A stretch of 64,000 nt of DNA. It comes from Salimicrobium album (lineage in GTDB: Bacteria > Bacillota > Bacilli > Bacillales > Halobacillaceae). The stretch spans positions 448,640 to 512,639 of the forward strand of contig NZ_FNOS01000002.1 in NCBI RefSeq assembly GCF_900107115.1, read 5' to 3'. A program made the position numbers and the translations under genes. The notes beneath the pieces were generated by a model. The model was not told where the DNA came from and searched no databases. It saw only the letters and a program-made list of their open reading frames with translations. Shown here one piece after another: positions 9,261-17,905 of this stretch; position 1 is the stretch's first letter; every line of letters begins with the position of its first letter.

Positions 9261-10216
9261 TAAGCCTGTTGAAGGAAAGTGGAGGGTATTTATCAGGTCA
9301 GAAGCTGGCCGGGGAGCTCAACGTCTCGAGAACAGCTATATGGAAGAATATCAAAGAACTGGAAAAAGAGGGGTTTACTTTCGAGGCTGTTAAGAAAAAG
9401 GGATACAGGCTGAAAGACGAAGCAGACGACATGCCTCCTTCCTTCGTTCAATCTGCTCTTACTACTGAAGAAATCGGCCATCCCCTGTTTCACTTTAAAG
9501 AAGTCACCTCCACTCAGGAAAAGATACATACTTTAGCGAAAGAAGGGAAACCTCATGGCACTGTCGTATTAGCGGATGAACAGACAGCCGGGAAAGGGAG
9601 ACGCAAAAGGGCATGGGATTCTCCGAAGGGAAGCGGAGTCTGGATGAGTCTGCTGCTGAGACCTTCATTTTCCCCGCAGCGAGCTCCCCAGGTTACGATC
9701 GTGGCTGCTTCGGCCCTGGTGAAAGCGCTACGGAATTTTGGTATCAGTGCTACGATCAAATGGCCGAATGATGTTATGATAGGAGACAGAAAAGTAAGTG
9801 GTATTCTGACTGAAATGAGAGCTGAACAGGATTTCGTCGAATATATCGTTCTCGGTCTCGGGGTGAATATCAACCAGAGGGAGGAAGACCTTCCGGAAAA
9901 TCTCCGGGAGAAAGCTACTTCTATTCAAAGAGAAACCGGTAAAAAGACTTCGATAGGCGAAGTGGCTGTTGCTGTGCTTCATGAATTTGAACAGGAATAT
10001 GAGCGGTTTATAGAAGAGGGGTTCACCTGTTTTGAAAATGACTTCTCAACTATCGGTTATAAAGTGGGAGAGTGGGTGCAGGTGTCTACGTGGAAAGAGC
10101 CGTGGCTTGCGAGAATTGATAAGATAGAAGCTGACGGAGCGCTGTCGGTAACAGATGAATCAGGAAAAAGAGAGCGTCTTTATTCAGCTGAAATATTGTG
10201 GAATAAACACTATTAA
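9224..10216 (+). CDS. birA: Bifunctional biotin ligase / biotin operon repressor
   Basis: A group II BirA of 330 residues: an N-terminal winged helix (LSGQKLAGELNVSRTAIWKNI, here shown only by position 17-37) for operator binding, then the biotin protein ligase domain with the GKGRRKRAW loop near residues 122-130 and the KWPNDVMIGDRKVSGIL region, and a small C-terminal SH3-like domain. It attaches biotin to carboxylase carrier proteins and represses biotin genes. In B. subtilis panBCD follow, but here dinG follows directly. Confidence 0.95.
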   Translation: MDNRTGSTKTRLISLLKESGGYLSGQKLAGELNVSRTAIWKNIKELEKEGFTFEAVKKKGYRLKDEADDMPPSFVQSALTTEEIGHPLFHFKEVTSTQEKIHTLAKEGKPHGTVVLADEQTAGKGRRKRAWDSPKGSGVWMSLLLRPSFSPQRAPQVTIVAASALVKALRNFGISATIKWPNDVMIGDRKVSGILTEMRAEQDFVEYIVLGLGVNINQREEDLPENLREKATSIQRETGKKTSIGEVAVAVLHEFEQEYERFIEEGFTCFENDFSTIGYKVGEWVQVSTWKEPWLARIDKIEADGALSVTDESGKRERLYSAEILWNKHY

Positions 10217-10241
10217 GTTTTTCCGGAAAGAAGTGGTAAAC

Positions 10242-13067
10242 GTGAGTACCTATGCGATTATTGACCTGGAGACCACCGGCAATTCTTCGGGTCGCGGAGA
10301 TAAAATCATAGAAATAGGAATAGTAGTAATGGAGAGCGATAAGGTAACAGAGGAATTTTCGACTTTTATATACCCTGAAGCTGAAATTCCACCGTTTATC
10401 AGTAATCTGACCGGAATTACGGATGATCATGTTATGGATGCCCCGCTCTTCTCGGAAATCGTTCCCGATTTGAAGAGACTTCTTCGTCAGGACTACGTAA
10501 TAGCACATAATATTGATTTCGATCTCACTTTCATAAACGATGCTCTGGCTCAGCTCGGAGAAGATCAGATTTCCGCGAAGGTAATCGACACGGTGGAGCT
10601 TTCGAGAGTATTAATGCCCAAAGCTTCCGGTCATAAACTGTCGGAACTTTCGGAGTCCCTTGAATTGTCGCATGATCAACCCCACCGCGCCATTTCGGAT
10701 GCACGTGTGACCGCGGAACTGTGGAAAGTACTTCAAGCTAAAATGAAAAGTCTGCCGGAAAAGACGCTTCTGTACCTGCTGAAGCTTTCAGCGGCTTTCA
10801 AAAGTGATGTAACTCTCATACTCGAAGATCTTCTGACTGCAAGAAGGTATGAGGGGAGCGGTCCTGCCGATGATAAATATGAACTGTGGGAAGGCGTTCC
10901 TGTACTTAAACTGTCCTCCCAGGAGAAGGATTACCGAGGGAAACGTCTTGCTCCCGCATGGGAAGAGTGGCTACAGTTTCTTTTTGAAGAGCCGGAGGGC
11001 CTTGACAGTATTATAAAGTCATACCGTTCCCGGAAAGAACAGAAGAAAATGGCCGAATCGATCCATCAGTCTTTGCATGAGAAGGAATCCGCTTTTATAG
11101 AAGCCGGTGCCGGTATAGGAAAATCGATGGCCTATGTAACAGCCGCTGTACATACAGCTGTCGAAAAAAAGGAACCGGTACTGATTTCCACCCATACAAA
11201 TACGCTCCAGTCCCAGCTTGCTCAAAAAGAATTACCGCTCCTTTCAAGGATCAGTCCGGTCCCTTTCACCTTTGCCACCCTGAAAGGGAGCGAGCATTAT
11301 TTAAGCCTCGCCCATTTCCGGTATGAACTTGAATATGGGACGCTCCATAACTATGACGATGTACTGACGAAAGCGATGCTGCTCGTATGGGTGCTCGAAA
11401 CCGAAACAGGTGATATCGAGGAAATTCAGATGCCTTCCAACGGTTATAAATTCTGGCGCAAAGTGTCGGCAGATCAGAAAGGAAAAGAAATTGCGCTGTC
11501 CATGGGAAACTATTCCTATTATCACAAAGCTTATGAGAAAGCCGCATACGCCGATATTATCGTAACGACGCATGCTCTGTTCTGTTATGATCTCCTGAAA
11601 GAAGAGGAATTTATTCCTTCGTGCCGATATGCTATTATTGATGAAGCGCATCATTTAAACAGCGTGGCAGCTAAATACTTCGGCTCACGTCTGTACTATC
11701 CGTCCGTGCAGCAGCTGTTCTCCCAGTGGAAAGAAATTTTCGAACCGTCCTACTATCAGAATGTGACGATGAACAAAGAAAAAAAGCAGGAACTTTTAAA
11801 ATATTGCACTGTTCATATTGATAATGCCAAATCTGAGTGGGCAGAGCTGTCTTCGTATTTTTCTTCTTATGCCGTGAAGAACCGTCCTGCGGTTTCATCG
11901 GATACCGGCAAAGTGATTTTCGACTTTTACAATCTCGGATCCGGAAAGTTTTTGAGAATCATCTCTGATATGTGTGAGCGTTTATTGAAAGAATTGAATC
12001 AGCTGATCCGGGGGACAGAAACACTGATGAATGAGCTGCTTATGCAATTACAGACCCATGAGAACCCGGATCTTGTCATTCTTATTACCCGTCTTGATTA
12101 TCAGATCGGATACTATAAGGAACTGACTGAAGAGATCGATTCTATCTTCCTTAAAAACACGGAGAATCCGGTATGGGCGGAATTCGATCTTAAACATCCC
12201 CAGGGGACGCTGACGCTGGAAAGTGAAAGCCATATGCATACGCACGTTTTGTCGGAACGGCTGCACACCAAAAAGGACAGTATCATATTCACAAGTGCTA
12301 CTCTCGCGGCCCGGGGATCGTTTCAATTTGTGAAAAAACAGCTTGGTATGGAGTCGGTGGAAAAGGAAGAAATCATCCCTTCTCCCTACGATTACGAACA
12401 CCAGATGAAGGTGGTCGTCCCTACTGATATACCTTCCATTAAGAAGAAGGGAAACGGGTTCCTTTATGCCATCAGTGAAATGATTTTTTCCCTGGCTTTG
12501 AAAACGAACGGCAGAATGCTCGTTTTATTCACTTCCTACTCTATGTTAAAAAGCGTTTATTATCTGCTCAGGGAATTTCAGGAATCCTCCCGTTATCAGC
12601 TGATCGCCCAGGGGATTACGAGTGGCAGCAGAGACCGGCTTAAAAAGGATTTTCAGGCGCTTGATTCCTCTATACTTCTTGGAACGAACACTTTTTGGGA
12701 AGGAGTGGACATTCCCGGAGAAGATCTTAGTTGTCTCGTGATGGTGAGACTGCCTTTCGATCCTCCTGCTCACCCCGGTCAGCAGAAGGAAGAGATGCTC
12801 TGGAGCCGTGAAGGGGAGAACCCGTTTATGGATCTGACCCTTCCGAAAGCGGTTATCCGGTTCAAACAGGGAGTGGGACGTCTTATCCGCAGTGAAAACG
12901 ACAGAGGCCTGCTGGTCATTCTCGATAAGCGGATACTTGAAGCGAACTACGGGCGTTATTTCATAGAAGCGTTGCCTGTTACAAGAGTGCATGAAGTCGA
13001 ATCCAGAGAGCTGTTGGAGAAGTTCGACGATTATCTTCCGACACCCGGCGCCGAACCGGGGGAATAA
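10242..13067 (+). CDS. dinG: DinG/YpvA-type helicase with N-terminal 3'-5' exonuclease domain
   Basis: A 941-residue Firmicute DinG. An N-terminal DEDDh exonuclease (AIIDLETTG from residue 5, later HNIDFDL and HRAISDARVTAEL) is fused to an XPD-like superfamily 2 helicase with Walker A GAGIGKS and the DEAH box IIDEAHHL; the C-terminal helicase lobe ends with the motif GVGRLIRSEND. The start GTG 10242 immediately precedes the exonuclease strand; upstream in-frame codons from 10155 lie in birA. In Firmicute members the nuclease is active and the Fe-S cysteines of E. coli DinG are absent; no such cysteine cluster is seen here. Confidence 0.94.
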   Translation: MSTYAIIDLETTGNSSGRGDKIIEIGIVVMESDKVTEEFSTFIYPEAEIPPFISNLTGITDDHVMDAPLFSEIVPDLKRLLRQDYVIAHNIDFDLTFINDALAQLGEDQISAKVIDTVELSRVLMPKASGHKLSELSESLELSHDQPHRAISDARVTAELWKVLQAKMKSLPEKTLLYLLKLSAAFKSDVTLILEDLLTARRYEGSGPADDKYELWEGVPVLKLSSQEKDYRGKRLAPAWEEWLQFLFEEPEGLDSIIKSYRSRKEQKKMAESIHQSLHEKESAFIEAGAGIGKSMAYVTAAVHTAVEKKEPVLISTHTNTLQSQLAQKELPLLSRISPVPFTFATLKGSEHYLSLAHFRYELEYGTLHNYDDVLTKAMLLVWVLETETGDIEEIQMPSNGYKFWRKVSADQKGKEIALSMGNYSYYHKAYEKAAYADIIVTTHALFCYDLLKEEEFIPSCRYAIIDEAHHLNSVAAKYFGSRLYYPSVQQLFSQWKEIFEPSYYQNVTMNKEKKQELLKYCTVHIDNAKSEWAELSSYFSSYAVKNRPAVSSDTGKVIFDFYNLGSGKFLRIISDMCERLLKELNQLIRGTETLMNELLMQLQTHENPDLVILITRLDYQIGYYKELTEEIDSIFLKNTENPVWAEFDLKHPQGTLTLESESHMHTHVLSERLHTKKDSIIFTSATLAARGSFQFVKKQLGMESVEKEEIIPSPYDYEHQMKVVVPTDIPSIKKKGNGFLYAISEMIFSLALKTNGRMLVLFTSYSMLKSVYYLLREFQESSRYQLIAQGITSGSRDRLKKDFQALDSSILLGTNTFWEGVDIPGEDLSCLVMVRLPFDPPAHPGQQKEEMLWSREGENPFMDLTLPKAVIRFKQGVGRLIRSENDRGLLVILDKRILEANYGRYFIEALPVTRVHEVESRELLEKFDDYLPTPGAEPGE

Positions 13068-13117
13068 GATATTGGACAGCAGACGCGGGTCCACAGCGGG
13101 GGAGGGGGAAGGACATC

Positions 13118-13279
13118 ATGAATAAACAGACCCTCGTAGCAAGAATCGAAACGGTTTATAATGAGGACCTGTATAAAGTTATCGATTATCTGAATAAGAA
13201 ATTTAAGAAAAATAATATTATAATCGGTCTTTCTCTGAAAGAGTCCGGAACAGCGGTGATAAAATTTTATGAAGGGTAA
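13118..13279 (+). CDS. ypmA: Small conserved protein YpmA
   Basis: A 53-residue reading frame with an ATG preceded by GGAGGGGGAAGG. It contains the YpmA-like stretch DLYKVIDYLNKKFKK in its middle. It lies between dinG and ypmB exactly as in B. subtilis, and its last 11 bases overlap the ypmB start, indicating translational coupling. The function is unknown. Confidence 0.82.
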   Translation: MNKQTLVARIETVYNEDLYKVIDYLNKKFKKNNIIIGLSLKESGTAVIKFYEG

Positions 13280-13766
13280 ACATCTGTGGTGGATTGCCGG
13301 AGTTCTTGCAGCAATACTCCTCGGTTTGATGATACTGTATATCAGTGTCTATAACATACTTGAAGAGAGACGTACCGAGGGAGCGGACACTGCACTGAAA
13401 ACCGTGCAGGAGAAGGCAGGGGATGTAAAAGTCATGGCAAATTATACTTTCAACAGCTCTGCGCCGTTTGAGATACTCTTTACTACGAGCAACGATAAAG
13501 ATATGATCTATTATGTAAACAAAAAAAGCGGCACCATAGCTGACCGGATAGATCGGGAAGATTTTGTACCGAGAGAAGAAATTGTGAACAGGTGGGAGGA
13601 CAGTTGCCGTAACTGTACATTTACTCATATCCAGCCTGCTTACAAAGACGGTACCCCCTCCTGGGAGGTCACTTTTACCGATCAGGAAGGAAGATATGGT
13701 CTTGCTTATTTCAATGGAGAGACCGGGGAAGAGTTTCAGAGATTCGCTTTTAAAAAAAATGAGTAG
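13269..13766 (+). CDS. ypmB: YpmB-like membrane-anchored protein (DUF5590/PepSY-like)
   Basis: A 165-residue protein with one N-terminal membrane helix (about residues 6-27) and an extracellular domain of the YpmB family. The soluble part has two close cysteines (SCRNCTF near residues 112-118) that could form a disulfide outside the cell. The function is unknown. It overlaps ypmA and is 15 bases upstream of aspB, so it belongs to the ypmAB-aspB-asnS-dnaD-nth transcript. Confidence 0.85.
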   Translation: MKGKHLWWIAGVLAAILLGLMILYISVYNILEERRTEGADTALKTVQEKAGDVKVMANYTFNSSAPFEILFTTSNDKDMIYYVNKKSGTIADRIDREDFVPREEIVNRWEDSCRNCTFTHIQPAYKDGTPSWEVTFTDQEGRYGLAYFNGETGEEFQRFAFKKNE

Positions 13767-13781
13767 AAAAGGGGTATGATT

Positions 13782-14966
13782 ATGGAATTAGCAAACAGAG
13801 TACAGACGTTGACACCTTCCAGCACACTGGCTATTACGGCTAAAGCGAAAGCTTTGAAACAGGAAGGACACGACGTGATAGGTCTCGGGGCGGGAGAACC
13901 TGATTTCAATACGCCGGAGTATATACTTAAGGCGGCCAAACAGGCCATGGATGAAGGGCTGACGAAGTACACCCCCTCCGGAGGGATTCCGGAACTCAGA
14001 AAAGCGGTAGCCGACAAATTGAAAAAAGATCAGGAACTCGAGTACAATGAAAACCAGATAATTGTAACGACGGGGGCAAAACACGCTCTTTTCACTTTAT
14101 TTCAGGTACTTCTTAATCCTGGAGATGAAGTAGTCATCCCGGCACCATACTGGGTCAGCTATCCGGAACAGGTGAAGCTTGCGGGTGGAAAACCGGTGTT
14201 CGTGAAAGCAGGTGAGGAGAACGAATTTAAAATCACTCCCGACCAGCTCAGAGATGCCGTCACTTCCAGAACTAAAGCTGTTATCATCAATTCCCCGAGC
14301 AACCCTACAGGTATGATGTACACAAGGGAAGAACTGGAAAAACTCGGAGAAGTAGTGCGGGAAAAAGATCTTCTCGTCGTCTCCGATGAAATTTATGAGA
14401 AACTGGTATATACCGAGGACCCTCACGTTTCCATGGCGCAGTTGTCGGATGACTTGTATGGACGTACGATAGTGATCAATGGGGTATCCAAATCCCACTC
14501 CATGACCGGATGGAGAATCGGTTACGCAGCAGGACCCGGGGAGATCATTAAAGCTATGACAAGTCTGGCTTCACATTCAACCTCGAACCCAACATCCATA
14601 GCCCAGCATGCTGCTCTGGCAGCCTATTCCGGCGGTGAAGACGAGGTAATGAAAATGAGAGACGCTTTCAGGGAACGTCTGGACGTTTTTTATGAAAGAC
14701 TCGTAAACCTTCCCGGCATCAGTTGCGAAAAACCGAAGGGAGCCTTCTACTTATTTCCGAACGTCAAAGAAGCTGCTTCCAATTGCGGCTTCCGGGACGT
14801 AGATGCATTCGTGGAAGCGCTCCTTGAGGAAGAGAAGGTGGCTCTCGTACCCGGGTCGGGTTTCGGTTCCGAAAATAACGTACGACTGTCGTATGCGACT
14901 TCCATGGATAACCTGAATAAAGCGGCAGACAGAATAGAAAAATTTCTAAAGACACATCATAAGTAG
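13782..14966 (+). CDS. aspB: Pyridoxal phosphate-dependent aspartate aminotransferase
   Basis: A 394-residue class I aminotransferase of the Bacillus AspB type, interconverting aspartate plus 2-oxoglutarate with oxaloacetate plus glutamate. The PLP-lysine context [13 protein letters not shown] and the SPSNPTG loop are conserved. An ATG at 13776 is also in frame, but AAAAGGGG ends at 13774, so the ATG at 13782 has proper spacing and matches the family N terminus. It lies directly before asnS, linking aspartate supply to asparaginyl-tRNA. Confidence 0.96.
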   Translation: MELANRVQTLTPSSTLAITAKAKALKQEGHDVIGLGAGEPDFNTPEYILKAAKQAMDEGLTKYTPSGGIPELRKAVADKLKKDQELEYNENQIIVTTGAKHALFTLFQVLLNPGDEVVIPAPYWVSYPEQVKLAGGKPVFVKAGEENEFKITPDQLRDAVTSRTKAVIINSPSNPTGMMYTREELEKLGEVVREKDLLVVSDEIYEKLVYTEDPHVSMAQLSDDLYGRTIVINGVSKSHSMTGWRIGYAAGPGEIIKAMTSLASHSTSNPTSIAQHAALAAYSGGEDEVMKMRDAFRERLDVFYERLVNLPGISCEKPKGAFYLFPNVKEAASNCGFRDVDAFVEALLEEEKVALVPGSGFGSENNVRLSYATSMDNLNKAADRIEKFLKTHHK

Positions 14967-14983
14967 GGAAGGGACATTCAGTT

Positions 14984-16279
14984 ATGGCTAAAACTACAAT
15001 TCAAAACGTATCCAGACATTTAAACGAGGAAGTTACTATTGGTGCCTGGATCCATAATAAGCGTTCAAGCGGTAAAATAGCGTTTCTGCAACTCCGTGAC
15101 GGCACAGGATTCATTCAGGGAGTAGTAGGAAAGAATGATCTAGGGGAAGATAAGTTCAATAAAGCAAAAACTCTGTCACAGGAAACGTCGTTATACGTTA
15201 CGGGCACGGTAGTGGAAGACAAGCGGTCTCCGCTTGGATTTGAACTGCAGATAAGCGATTTCTCCATCATTCAGGAAGCGGAGGACTATCCCATCACGCC
15301 GAAAGAACACGGTACGGAATTCCTGATGGACCATCGTCACCTGTGGCTTCGCTCCAAAAAACAGCATGCCGTGATGAAGGTGAGAAATGAAATCATCCGG
15401 GCAACTTATGAGTTTTTCAATGATAACGGTTATGTCAAAATCGATCCACCGATCTTGACGGGTTCTTCTGCAGAGGGGACGACAGAACTGTTCCATACGA
15501 AATATTTTGATGAGGAAGCTTATCTATCTCAGAGTGGCCAGCTTTACCTGGAAGCGGCTGCCATGGCTTTCAATAAGGTATTCAGTTTTGGACCTACATT
15601 CCGTGCGGAGAAGTCGAAAACACGCCGGCATTTGATAGAGTTCTGGATGATTGAACCCGAGATGGCGTTCATGGATCACGAGGACAGCCTGGAAGTACAG
15701 GAGGAATATGTCTCGTACATCGCACAATCCGTACTGCGGAATTGTAAAATGGAGCTTGAGGTTCTGGAAAGGGACCTGACTTCCCTCCAGAAGATCGAGG
15801 CGCCTTTTCCGCGGATTACTTATGATGATGCTATCCAACTGCTGAAGGATAAAGGATTCACGGACATTGATTGGGGCGATGACTTCGGTGCTCCGCATGA
15901 AACAGCGATTGCGGACAGTTATGAGAAACCGGTCTTCATTACCCACTTTCCGACTGAGATCAAAGCTTTCTATATGAAACCGGATCCGGAACGTGCGGAC
16001 GTGGCCTTATGTGCAGATCTTATTGCTCCGGAAGGATACGGTGAAATCATCGGCGGTTCCCAGCGCATTGACGATCTGGAGCTGATGAAACAGCGTTATG
16101 AAGAACACAATCTTACCGGCGATGCTTATCAGTGGTACCTGCAGCTTCGTCAGTACGGTAGCGTACCGCATTCCGGTTTTGGACTGGGACTGGAAAGAAC
16201 GGTCGCCTGGATAGCCGGAGTCGAACATGTGAGGGAAACGATACCGTTCCCTCGTCTGTTGAACCGTTTATATCCATAA
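14984..16279 (+). CDS. asnS: Asparaginyl-tRNA synthetase
   Basis: A class IIb aminoacyl-tRNA synthetase of 431 residues. The N-terminal OB-fold anticodon-binding domain covers about residues 10-110. Motif 2 ([20 protein letters not shown]) lies near residues 205-224 and motif 3 ([13 protein letters not shown]) near 400-412. The start ATG follows GGGAAGGGAC. The length is standard. It attaches asparagine to tRNA-Asn directly, so Asn-tRNA need not come from transamidation. Confidence 0.97.
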   Translation: MAKTTIQNVSRHLNEEVTIGAWIHNKRSSGKIAFLQLRDGTGFIQGVVGKNDLGEDKFNKAKTLSQETSLYVTGTVVEDKRSPLGFELQISDFSIIQEAEDYPITPKEHGTEFLMDHRHLWLRSKKQHAVMKVRNEIIRATYEFFNDNGYVKIDPPILTGSSAEGTTELFHTKYFDEEAYLSQSGQLYLEAAAMAFNKVFSFGPTFRAEKSKTRRHLIEFWMIEPEMAFMDHEDSLEVQEEYVSYIAQSVLRNCKMELEVLERDLTSLQKIEAPFPRITYDDAIQLLKDKGFTDIDWGDDFGAPHETAIADSYEKPVFITHFPTEIKAFYMKPDPERADVALCADLIAPEGYGEIIGGSQRIDDLELMKQRYEEHNLTGDAYQWYLQLRQYGSVPHSGFGLGLERTVAWIAGVEHVRETIPFPRLLNRLYP

Positions 16280-16292
16280 TTGTGCAGTGGCT

Positions 16293-16321
16293 GTCAGGCA
16301 TCGGGAATTACCGGTGCCTGA
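16293..16321 (+). terminator. Hairpin after asnS, possible weak terminator or processing site
   Basis: TCAGGCATCGG pairs with CCGGTGCCTGA with one G-T wobble. It is followed by TATTTC rather than a clean T-run, so read-through into dnaD is likely. Confidence 0.45.
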
Positions 16322-16405
16322 TATTTCACTTGAATGAGAAGGGTGTCTCCGACAGCAGGAGAAACGAAAGATGGAGGTTTAGTACTTTTAAAGAGAGGGA
16401 TCATC

Positions 16406-17092
16406 ATGACCAAGAACCAACCTTACGAATATATACTGCAGACTCAGCTGACCCTCCCGCAACAATTGGTTACCGGGTATAAAGCCTTGGGGATGAATGA
16501 AACAGAACTGGCAATCGTACTTCAGCTATTCCGTTTCAAGCAGGAAGGAGTGAATTTTCCTACTCCGGAGGAAATAGCCGAATATTTGACTGTGTCTGAA
16601 GAGGAATGTTCCAATCTGCTTCGCTCCTTGATACAAAAAGGAATAGTCGAAATACTACATGAAAAAGGACCTGAAGGAATCATTCAGGAAACATACTCCC
16701 TTGAACCTCTTTTCGTATTACTATTCCAGAAACAGCAGGCGAAGAAAGAATCTTCGTCAGATATGAAAGAGTCGCTGTTTCCACTATTTGAGAAGGAATT
16801 CGGAAGGCCTTTATCCCCGTTCGAAATAGAAACGATTAATATCTGGCTTGATGAGGAGAACTATAAAGAAAATCTGATAAAAGCTGCGTTACGGGAAGCT
16901 GTTCTGATGGGAAAAATGAATTTCAAGTACATTGACCGTATTCTGTCGGAATGGGATCGGAAGGGTATCCGGACGATAAAACAGGCCCAGAATCACGGGA
17001 AACAGTTTAGAAACGGTCAGAAACCGAACTTTTCGCCATCAAATTCAAAACGGGACAAGTCCCTGTACTACAATTGGCTGGAAGAAGAGTAA
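16406..17092 (+). CDS. dnaD: DNA replication initiation protein DnaD
   Basis: A 228-residue DnaD, needed with DnaB and DnaI to load the replicative helicase at oriC and at restart sites. An N-terminal winged-helix region (ALGMNETELAIVLQLFRF near residues 26-43) and a C-terminal DnaD/DnaB2 helical domain (FGRPLSPFEIETINIW) ending in YYNWLEEE are visible. The ATG at 16406 follows AAGAGAGGGA and fits the family; an open frame extends up to 16334 but without support. It is 10 bases before nth. Confidence 0.94.
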   Translation: MTKNQPYEYILQTQLTLPQQLVTGYKALGMNETELAIVLQLFRFKQEGVNFPTPEEIAEYLTVSEEECSNLLRSLIQKGIVEILHEKGPEGIIQETYSLEPLFVLLFQKQQAKKESSSDMKESLFPLFEKEFGRPLSPFEIETINIWLDEENYKENLIKAALREAVLMGKMNFKYIDRILSEWDRKGIRTIKQAQNHGKQFRNGQKPNFSPSNSKRDKSLYYNWLEEE

Positions 17093-17102
17093 AGGAGAAG
17101 AA

Positions 17103-17753
17103 ATGCTTACTTTAAAACAGATACGATATTGCCTGGATATACTGGAGGAAATGTACCCGGATGCAGACTGCGAGTTGTCCCATTCGAACGCCTTTGAACT
17201 GCTGGTGGCCGTGATTTTATCGGCTCAGGCTACTGATAATCTTGTGAACAAAGTGACACCGGATCTTTTCAGGAAATACAAAAGTCCGGAGGATATAGCT
17301 GCTGTTGAGACAGAAGAGTTGGAAAAAGATATTAAATCGATCGGTCTCTACAGAAGCAAGGCGAAAAATCTTAAGAAGATGGCGGCGACGCTTCTGGAAC
17401 GTTTCGATGGAGAAGTACCGGAAAGTAAAGAGTCGCTGGAGTCCCTGGCAGGGGTAGGCAGGAAAACTGCAAATGTGGTAGCTTCGGTCGCTTTTGGGGA
17501 ACCTGCGATCGCAGTGGATACTCATGTGGAGCGAGTCTCGAAACGATTAGGCATCTGCCGCTGGAAAGATTCAGTGTTACAGGTGGAGAAGACTCTGATG
17601 AAAAAGGTGCCGAAAGAAGAGTGGAGTGCTACACATCATCGACTCATTTTTTTCGGAAGGTACCACTGCCGAGCAAAAAATCCCCGGTGTGAGGAGTGTC
17701 CGCTTCTTTCGCTGTGCCGGGAAGGGCAAAAAAGAATGAAACAGAAAAAATGA
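17103..17753 (+). CDS. nth: Endonuclease III
   Basis: A 216-residue base-excision DNA glycosylase/AP lyase that removes oxidised pyrimidines. It has the helix-hairpin-helix LAGVGRKTANVV with the catalytic aspartate following in the VDTHV segment, and the C-terminal 4Fe-4S loop with spacing C-x6-C-x2-C-x5-C (CRAKNPRCEECPLLSLC). It ends the dnaD-nth pair; the ypoC gene that follows nth in B. subtilis is absent. Confidence 0.97.
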   Translation: MLTLKQIRYCLDILEEMYPDADCELSHSNAFELLVAVILSAQATDNLVNKVTPDLFRKYKSPEDIAAVETEELEKDIKSIGLYRSKAKNLKKMAATLLERFDGEVPESKESLESLAGVGRKTANVVASVAFGEPAIAVDTHVERVSKRLGICRWKDSVLQVEKTLMKKVPKEEWSATHHRLIFFGRYHCRAKNPRCEECPLLSLCREGQKRMKQKK

Positions 17754-17790
17754 GTACCGGTGCTTGTGAAAAGCGCCGGTACTCATTTTT
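17752..17790 (+). terminator. Terminator after nth
   Basis: GAGTACCGG pairs with CCGGTACTC, with the nth stop codon inside the left arm, and TTTTTGTTTT follows. Confidence 0.88.
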
Positions 17791-17905
17791 GTTTTCAGTA
17801 AATGACCTGGCTGAAAAGCATATACAAACAAATTTTATATGGTGTAAAAATTGACGCATGGAGGTATTGTCACGTCGTGCGACGGGATGTATATTCAGTG
17901 GGTTT

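Noticed and set aside
16293..16321. T-box or other riboswitch upstream of dnaD
   Set aside because: Only a single simple hairpin is present, with none of the conserved T-box or riboswitch sequence elements.
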